Shown in pieces: positions 59,434-64,000 of a DNA stretch of 64,000 nt. The stretch comes from Actinomadura chibensis NBRC 106107. GTDB taxonomy: Bacteria; Actinomycetota; Actinomycetes; Streptosporangiales; Streptosporangiaceae. Position 1 is the stretch's first letter. Each line of letters begins with the position of its first letter. Position numbers and translations under genes: made by a program. The stretch spans positions 62,001 through 126,000 of the forward strand of contig NZ_BCQP01000037.1 of NCBI RefSeq assembly GCF_001552135.1, given 5' to 3'. The notes beneath the pieces are model-generated. The model was not told the DNA's origin. It saw nothing but the letters and a program-made list of their open reading frames with translations, and made no database searches.

Positions 59434-60579
59434 TCAGGACGTCAGCCGGACGGGCATGGCGAGGTAGCGGAACCCCGTGTCGCTTTCGGGTGGGGCGTCT
59501 TCGTCGTCCTTCTTGTCGGGGATGCCGGTGAGGAGCGCGGCCTTGGTGGGGCCCGCGCATTCGAGGCGGGCGAACTCGGTGTCGATTCCGGCGAGGCCGT
59601 CCAGCAGGTACTGGGGCGCGAAGGCGATGTCGATGTCGTCGCCGCTGAGCCGCACGGGAAGGCTCTCGTTGGCGCGGGCGGAGTCGCCGGTCGCGGCGCT
59701 GACGCGCAGCTCGTCGGCGGTGAACGCGAGCCGGACGGGGGTGCCGCGCTCGGTGACGAGGGCCGCGCGCTTGATCGTCTCGACGAACGGCGCGACCCGG
59801 ACCTCGGCCACCGACGTCCACGTCCCGGTGAGCCGCGACCGGTAGTTGATGTACTGGTCGTCGAGGAGGCGGCTGGTCATGCTGCGGTTGCCGCCGGACA
59901 CGCCGATCAGGGTGTCGCCCGCGCCGCCGAGCGAGATCGTGACATCGGCGTCGCGCCTGATCGCCTTGGCGGTGTCGGCGAGGGTGCGGGCGGGGACGAC
60001 GACGCCCGCGGTGAAACCGTCCTCGGCGGGGGACCAGGTCAGCTCGCGGGCGGCGATGCGGTAGCGGTCGGTGCAGGCGAGCCACATCGTGTCGCCGTCG
60101 ATGTCGATCCGGACGCCGGTGAGCATGGGGAGGGTGTCGTCGCGCCCGGCGGCGGGGGTGACCTGGGCGACGGCGGTGGCGAACAGGTCGCCGGGGATCG
60201 TCCCGGCGACGGCGGGCGGCTCGGGGAGGGTGGGGTAGTCCTCGACGGGCAGGGTGAGCAGGCCGAACTCGGCCGGGCCGCACCGGACGACGACCTCCGA
60301 GCCCTTCGTGGCGACCTCCACCGGGTGCGGCGGGAGGTTGCGCACGATGTCGGCGAGCAGCCGCCCGGGGACGAGGGCGCGCCCCGGCTCGGCGACGTCG
60401 GCGTCCTCGCGGGCGCGCGCCGACACCTCGTAGTCGAACCCGGCGAGGGTCAGCTCGCCCTGGTCGGTGACCTCGATGAGCATGCCCGCGAGGACGGGCA
60501 GGGCCGGACGCGACGGGAGCGTCCGCGCCGCCCACGCGACGGCGTCGGCGAGCGTCTGCCGGTCGACTCGGAACTCCAC
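59434..60579 (-). CDS. dnaN: DNA polymerase III beta (sliding clamp), outside dnaA context
   Basis: 381 residues from GTG 60579. Three clamp domains are seen (FRVDRQTLADAVAWAARTLP; LFATAVAQVTPAAGRDDTLPMLTGVRI; FVETIKRAALVTERGTPVRLAF) and the end FRYLAMPVRL. The ring tethers polymerase III. No dnaA or recF lies beside it; it is instead next to an XRE-cupin gene and ogt/ada-alkA repair genes, so it is probably a second clamp. Confidence 0.93.
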   Translation of the reverse strand: MEFRVDRQTLADAVAWAARTLPSRPALPVLAGMLIEVTDQGELTLAGFDYEVSARAREDADVAEPGRALVPGRLLADIVRNLPPHPVEVATKGSEVVVRCGPAEFGLLTLPVEDYPTLPEPPAVAGTIPGDLFATAVAQVTPAAGRDDTLPMLTGVRIDIDGDTMWLACTDRYRIAARELTWSPAEDGFTAGVVVPARTLADTAKAIRRDADVTISLGGAGDTLIGVSGGNRSMTSRLLDDQYINYRSRLTGTWTSVAEVRVAPFVETIKRAALVTERGTPVRLAFTADELRVSAATGDSARANESLPVRLSGDDIDIAFAPQYLLDGLAGIDTEFARLECAGPTKAALLTGIPDKKDDEDAPPESDTGFRYLAMPVRLTS

Positions 60580-60706
60580 GTGATCAGCCTTTCCGCGACG
60601 GCGGTGCCGGCCGGGGTACCGGCCGTGACACGCACGGTATCCCCGGCCACCGACAGTTCAGCGGACGCCCAGGTCAGACGGGCCGCGGACGCCCGCCGAC
60701 GCGCCG

Positions 60707-61216
60707 TCAGAAGAGGGGCTCGACGGTGGTCCTGGTCTTGCGCTCGAAGTCGAGGAGGTAGCGCTTGCGGTCGAGGCCGCCGCCGTATCCGGTGAGGTCG
60801 CCGTTGGCCCCGACGACCCGGTGGCACGGGACGATCACGCTGATCGGGTTGCGCCCGTTGGCAAGCCCGACCGCCCGCGACGCGGACGGCTTCCCCAACT
60901 CGGCGGCGAGCTGCCCGTAGGTGGTGGTCTCGCCGTAGGGGATCTGCTGGAGCGCGGTCCACACACGCTGCTGGAAAGGCGTCCCCTGGAGGTTGAGCGG
61001 TAGGTCGAACTCGGTCAGGTCACCGGCGAAGTACGCGGAGAGCTGTTCGGCGGCGGACGCGAAGGGCTCGTCCTCCGGATCGCCCGGTACGCCCAGCGAC
61101 TCCTCGGGTGGACGGTGCCGCTGCACCTCCATGTACAACCCGGCCAGACCGCCGTCTACGGCGACCAAGGTGAGGTCTCCTACAGGACTGTCCAGGACGA
61201 CACGCGTCGGTTCCAT
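60707..61216 (-). CDS. ogt: Methylated-DNA-protein cysteine methyltransferase
   Basis: 169 residues from ATG 61216. The active-site PCHR motif is in ISVIVPCHRVVGANGDLTGYGGGL, with the helix-turn-helix GTPFQQRVWTALQQIPYGETTTYGQLA. It removes alkyl groups from O6-alkylguanine in a suicide reaction. It is encoded 20 bp after the Ada-AlkA fusion on the same strand, so alkylation repair is grouped in one operon. Confidence 0.96.
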   Translation of the reverse strand: MEPTRVVLDSPVGDLTLVAVDGGLAGLYMEVQRHRPPEESLGVPGDPEDEPFASAAEQLSAYFAGDLTEFDLPLNLQGTPFQQRVWTALQQIPYGETTTYGQLAAELGKPSASRAVGLANGRNPISVIVPCHRVVGANGDLTGYGGGLDRKRYLLDFERKTRTTVEPLF

Positions 61217-61236
61217 GAACGGGAATCCTCCCTTAA

Positions 61237-62721
61237 TCAGGATGCGGGAAGCAGGTTGATGGCGTGGTCACCGGTCGCCCACAGGTATTGGACGGCATAG
61301 GCGCGCCACGGTCGCCACTGGGCGGCGTGACGGGTGAGGGCGGCCGGTGTAGCGGGAAGGTCGAGCGACTTGGCGGCGGCCCTGATCCCGAGGTCGGTGG
61401 GGGTGAACGCGTCGGGATCCCCCAGGGCGCGCATCGCGATCGTCTCGATCGTCCAGGGTCCTATGCCGGGGAGGGCCGAAAGGCGCGTGCGGGCCTCGTC
61501 CCAGTCGCTCCCCACACCGAGGTCGATCTCACCGCTCGCTAGTGCGTCGACAAGGGTCGTCAGGGTGGTGCGCCTGGTCTGCGGGAACGCCAGGTCCTCC
61601 GGGTTGAGTTCCGCCAGGGCGGAGGGGGTCGGGAACAGGTGCGTCAGCCCTCCGCCGGGGTCGGTGATGGGGTCGCCGTAGGCGGTGACGAGCCGTCCCG
61701 CATGGGTGCGGGCGGCGGCCGTCGAGACCTGCTGGCCCAGTACCGCGCGGACGGCGAATTCGGGTGCGTCGACGGTTCGCGGGACGCGCCGCCCTGGGGC
61801 CTTGTCCACCAGGGGAGCGAGAACGGGGTCGGTGCGGAGCTGGTCGTCCACGGCGATGGGGTCGGCGTCCAGGTCGAGCATCCAGCGGCACCGGCTGATG
61901 GCGATAGTGAGGTCGCGGAGGTCGCTCAACGTCAGCGTGCAGGCGACGTGGTCCGGATGGGGGCGAAGGGTGGCGATCCCATGTCCGTGGGGTAGGCGCA
62001 GGGCGCGCCTGTAGGCGCCGTCCCGCCATTCCTCCACGCCGGGTACGGCGGTGGCCGCGAGGTGCCCGAAGAGGTTGTCGGGGCAGAGCGGGGCCCGGAA
62101 GGGCAGACGCAGTGACAGTGCGCCGGAACCGGCGGGTGGGTGCCCCTTGGCTACGCGGTCGCGCAACCCGCTCGGCGTTAGGGCGAACACCTCGCGGACG
62201 GTCTCGTTGAAGGCCCGGATACTCGCGAAGCCCGCCGCGAATGCGACGTCCCCCATCGGAAGGGTGGTCGTTTCGATGAGAAGACGCGCCGTCTGGGCGC
62301 GCTGGGCCCGGGCCAAGGCGAGTGGGCCCGCGCCCAGTTCGGCGTTGAGCTGCCGTTCGATCTGGCGGGTGCTGTACCCGAGTCGTCCGGCGAGACCGGG
62401 GACACCCTCACGGTCGACCACGCCGTCGGCTATCAGCCGCATGGCGCGGGCGACGACATCCGCGCGATGGTTCCATTCCGGTGAGCCGGGCGTGGTGTCG
62501 GGACGGCACCGCTTGCAGGCGCGGAACCCCGCCTGCTGCGCCGCGGCCGCGCTCGGGTAGAACCGCATGTTCTCCGGCTTGGGGGCGACGACCGGGCAGC
62601 TGGGGCGGCAGTAGATCCCCGTGGTGACGACGCCGGTGAAGAACCATCCGTCGAAGCGGGCGTCCTTCGCCTGGACGGCCCGCACGCACCTTTCCGCGTC
62701 CTCATGCATGTCTTCCAGCAT
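61237..62721 (-). CDS. Ada N-domain/AraC HTH/AlkA glycosylase fusion
   Basis: 494 residues from ATG 62721. The zinc-cysteine Ada domain (IYCRPSCPVVAPKPENMRFYPSAA; ACKRCRPD) takes methyl groups from phosphotriesters and becomes a transcription activator; the AraC helix-turn-helix follows (RLGYSTRQIERQLNAELGAGPLAL; AFAAGFASIRAFNETVREVF). The C-terminal half is AlkA (PGVEEWRDGAYRRAL; HhH-GPD: LSALPGIGPWTIETIAMRALG with the conserved Asp in LGDPDAFTPTDLG). Such Ada-AlkA fusions are typical of actinomycetes. It probably activates itself and ogt. Confidence 0.95.
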   Translation of the reverse strand: MLEDMHEDAERCVRAVQAKDARFDGWFFTGVVTTGIYCRPSCPVVAPKPENMRFYPSAAAAQQAGFRACKRCRPDTTPGSPEWNHRADVVARAMRLIADGVVDREGVPGLAGRLGYSTRQIERQLNAELGAGPLALARAQRAQTARLLIETTTLPMGDVAFAAGFASIRAFNETVREVFALTPSGLRDRVAKGHPPAGSGALSLRLPFRAPLCPDNLFGHLAATAVPGVEEWRDGAYRRALRLPHGHGIATLRPHPDHVACTLTLSDLRDLTIAISRCRWMLDLDADPIAVDDQLRTDPVLAPLVDKAPGRRVPRTVDAPEFAVRAVLGQQVSTAAARTHAGRLVTAYGDPITDPGGGLTHLFPTPSALAELNPEDLAFPQTRRTTLTTLVDALASGEIDLGVGSDWDEARTRLSALPGIGPWTIETIAMRALGDPDAFTPTDLGIRAAAKSLDLPATPAALTRHAAQWRPWRAYAVQYLWATGDHAINLLPAS

Positions 62722-62878
62722 CGACGATGGTCAGGCACGTCCACTAGCCGGAATCCGACATCATCTTCAACCGGCGCGATGACCTCTCAGGTAATCGATC
62801 TTCCGCCGCCGGGTTGGCAGCGTAGGGGTCACCGGGGACGAACCGACGATCCCGGACGATAAGACGAGGAGTCATCAA

Positions 62879-63241
62879 ATGAGCGACGTCCAGCAGCGAG
62901 TGGCCCGCTACCTGGCGATCTGGAACGAGAAGGACCCGGCGGCCCGCCGCGCCGCGATCGACGACCTGTGGACGGACACGGCCGTCTACGTCGACCCGCT
63001 CGGCGTCGCCGAGGGCCGCGCCGCGATCGACGCGTTCGTCGGCGCCGCGCAGCAGCAGTTCCCCGGGCTCGTGTTCCGTCCGGCGGGCGACGTGGACGCC
63101 CACCACAACGTGGCCCGCTTCACCTGGGAGCTCGGCCCGGAGGGCGGCGAGGCGATCGTGGTCGGCTTCGATGTGGCGGTGTTCGACGACGAGGGCCGTT
63201 TCGACCGCGTCCACGGCTTTCTCGACAAGGTCCCCGCGTAG
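62879..63241 (+). CDS. SnoaL/NTF2-like protein
   Basis: 120 residues from ATG 62879 (MSDVQQRVARYLAIWNEKDP). The helix-sheet pattern LWTDTAVYVDPLGVAEGRAAIDAFV and RFTWELGPEGGEAIVVGFDVAVFDDEGRFDRVHGFLD is the nuclear-transport-factor-2-like cone fold. The catalytic role, if any, cannot be told. It is divergent from the Ada-AlkA gene. Confidence 0.9.
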   Translation: MSDVQQRVARYLAIWNEKDPAARRAAIDDLWTDTAVYVDPLGVAEGRAAIDAFVGAAQQQFPGLVFRPAGDVDAHHNVARFTWELGPEGGEAIVVGFDVAVFDDEGRFDRVHGFLDKVPA

Positions 63242-63257
63242 CGCGAATGGGGTCCGC

Positions 63258-63626
63258 TTAGCGTTCGGCGCGGAAATGAGCCTCCCGGTCGGCGGTCGCC
63301 AAAGCGGTGTTCACGAATGCGACCACCGCGAAGGCGACCGCCCAGCCGGGACGGTCAACCCCGTACAGCGCAAGGGCTCCCGCGCCGAACACCACGGCCT
63401 TGACCATAAGCACGAACGGCAACGCGACCTTGTAGCGGGCCTTGGGTGCGGCGAACGAACCCCACAGCAGAATCGCGGCGACCGGTGCCCCGACCCCGAG
63501 GACGACGTCGGCCACCACGTTCCCGCCAGTGGAGAACCCCCACCAGGCGAGGGCGACGATGGCCACGACCTCCAGCAGGAAGGCCAGCGCCTCGTTCGCG
63601 GCATGCAATGGCCCAGGTAGACGCAC
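63258..63626 (-). CDS. DUF2568 membrane protein
   Basis: About 122 residues from GTG 63626; a TTG seven codons on also fits. Four hydrophobic segments (ALAFLLEVVAIVALAWWGF; VVADVVLGVGAPVAAILLWG; VALPFVLMVKAVVFGAGALAL; VAFAVVAFVNTALA) in a small polytopic protein of the YrdB/DUF2568 type. The function is unknown. Its start is divergent from the last gene, 18 bp apart. Confidence 0.82.
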   Translation of the reverse strand: MRLPGPLHAANEALAFLLEVVAIVALAWWGFSTGGNVVADVVLGVGAPVAAILLWGSFAAPKARYKVALPFVLMVKAVVFGAGALALYGVDRPGWAVAFAVVAFVNTALATADREAHFRAER

Positions 63627-63644
63627 GCGGATACGGTACTCGGT

Positions 63645-64000
63645 GTGGACGAGATCTCCTGGCGGGAGGGCGGCCGGGACCGGAGCGTCCGCTGGCGGTC
63701 GGAAGGCGGCGCCCCGCCGCCCCGCCGCGTCGTGGTCGCCGACGACCAGACCCGCGCCGACGACGCCTACCGGCTGGCCTGCGAGGGCACCGCCCTGCTG
63801 TGGCGGGGCGACTTCCAGAACGCGCGCCAGCTCCTCACCGCGATGGCGCGCCGGATCGACCGTCCGCCCAAGCGCAAGAGGGGAAAGCCGGAACCCTCCG
63901 GGGCACAGGCATTTCATCTGTTCCGGCAGGCACGAGCCCAGCGCGCGCGGACGCTGGGCATGCTGCTCATTCCGTTCGACCCGGGCCACACCATTCCCCT
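63645..64000 (+). CDS. SAM-dependent methyltransferase, N-terminal part (3' end outside window)
   Basis: The frame opens at GTG 63645 and runs off the window after 118 codons. The text VVVADDQTRADDAYRLACEGTALLWRGDFQNARQLLTAMARRID and the later ARTLGMLLIPFDPGHTIP match the start of an actinobacterial methyltransferase family that modifies a ribosomal target or related substrate (annotated as a class I methyltransferase). The SAM motif lies beyond the edge. Confidence 0.75.
   Translation, partial: MDEISWREGGRDRSVRWRSEGGAPPPRRVVVADDQTRADDAYRLACEGTALLWRGDFQNARQLLTAMARRIDRPPKRKRGKPEPSGAQAFHLFRQARAQRARTLGMLLIPFDPGHTIP

Overview
This is a 64 kb chromosomal stretch of a high-GC actinomycete. The codon use, the leaderless or GTG/TTG starts, the ask-asd pair, the recR-ybaB-dnaX-SRP RNA block, the tRNA adenosine deaminase-associated proteins and the abundance of XRE/TPR, GntR, TetR and AraC regulators fit the Streptosporangiales (an Actinomadura- or Thermomonosporaceae-like organism). 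That placement is inference from gene content and not a database result.

Layout. Positions 1-1110 carry the end of a metallophosphoesterase and a small methyltransferase, followed by a tRNA-Pro(CGG). An 8.1 kb integrated element (1217-9323) sits in the 3' end of that tRNA and is bounded by a perfect 44-bp repeat. It encodes a tyrosine integrase, an excisionase, a pSAM2-type HUH replication initiator, a GntR/UTRA regulator with a striking inverted-repeat operator, an XRE/TPR regulator with a divergent small partner, and one cargo gene with a HEPN-like R-x4-H motif. It has no FtsK/TraB-type transfer ATPase. Matching paired TACAGCA motifs lie just inside both ends and look like integrase arm sites.

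Positions 10104-23510 hold a DNA phosphorothioation (Dnd) defence island: divergent dndA and dndBCDE, preceded by a six-gene operon (unknown protein, PLD-nuclease/SF2 helicase, 61-aa protein, SMC-like ATPase, a probable Dnd-associated protein, and a Dnd-associated methyltransferase-like protein). No DndFGH genes are present, so this upstream operon is the best candidate for the effector or restriction arm. This is the most interesting system in the window.

From about 24 kb to the end the content is chromosomal: a PGRP amidase, an alpha/beta hydrolase beside a frameshifted SARP regulator, catalase, a GlxA-type regulator, an S9 peptidase, an M15-like secreted peptidase, a TetR regulator, asd and ask (aspartate pathway), an LLM oxidoreductase, a DUF5063 protein, recR, ybaB, a GNAT, dnaX, SRP RNA, DUF952, tRNA-Ser(GGA), a P450, an MFS transporter with its FadR-type regulator, an XRE/TPR regulator, a PH-domain protein, upp, two deaminase-associated proteins with tadA, tRNA-Ser(CGA), a DMT exporter with a B3/B4 protein and XRE-cupin regulator, a HIT protein, a second-site dnaN, ogt, an Ada-AlkA fusion, SnoaL-like and DUF2568 proteins, and the start of another methyltransferase. 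Several intergenic gaps hold degenerate GC-rich tandem repeats.
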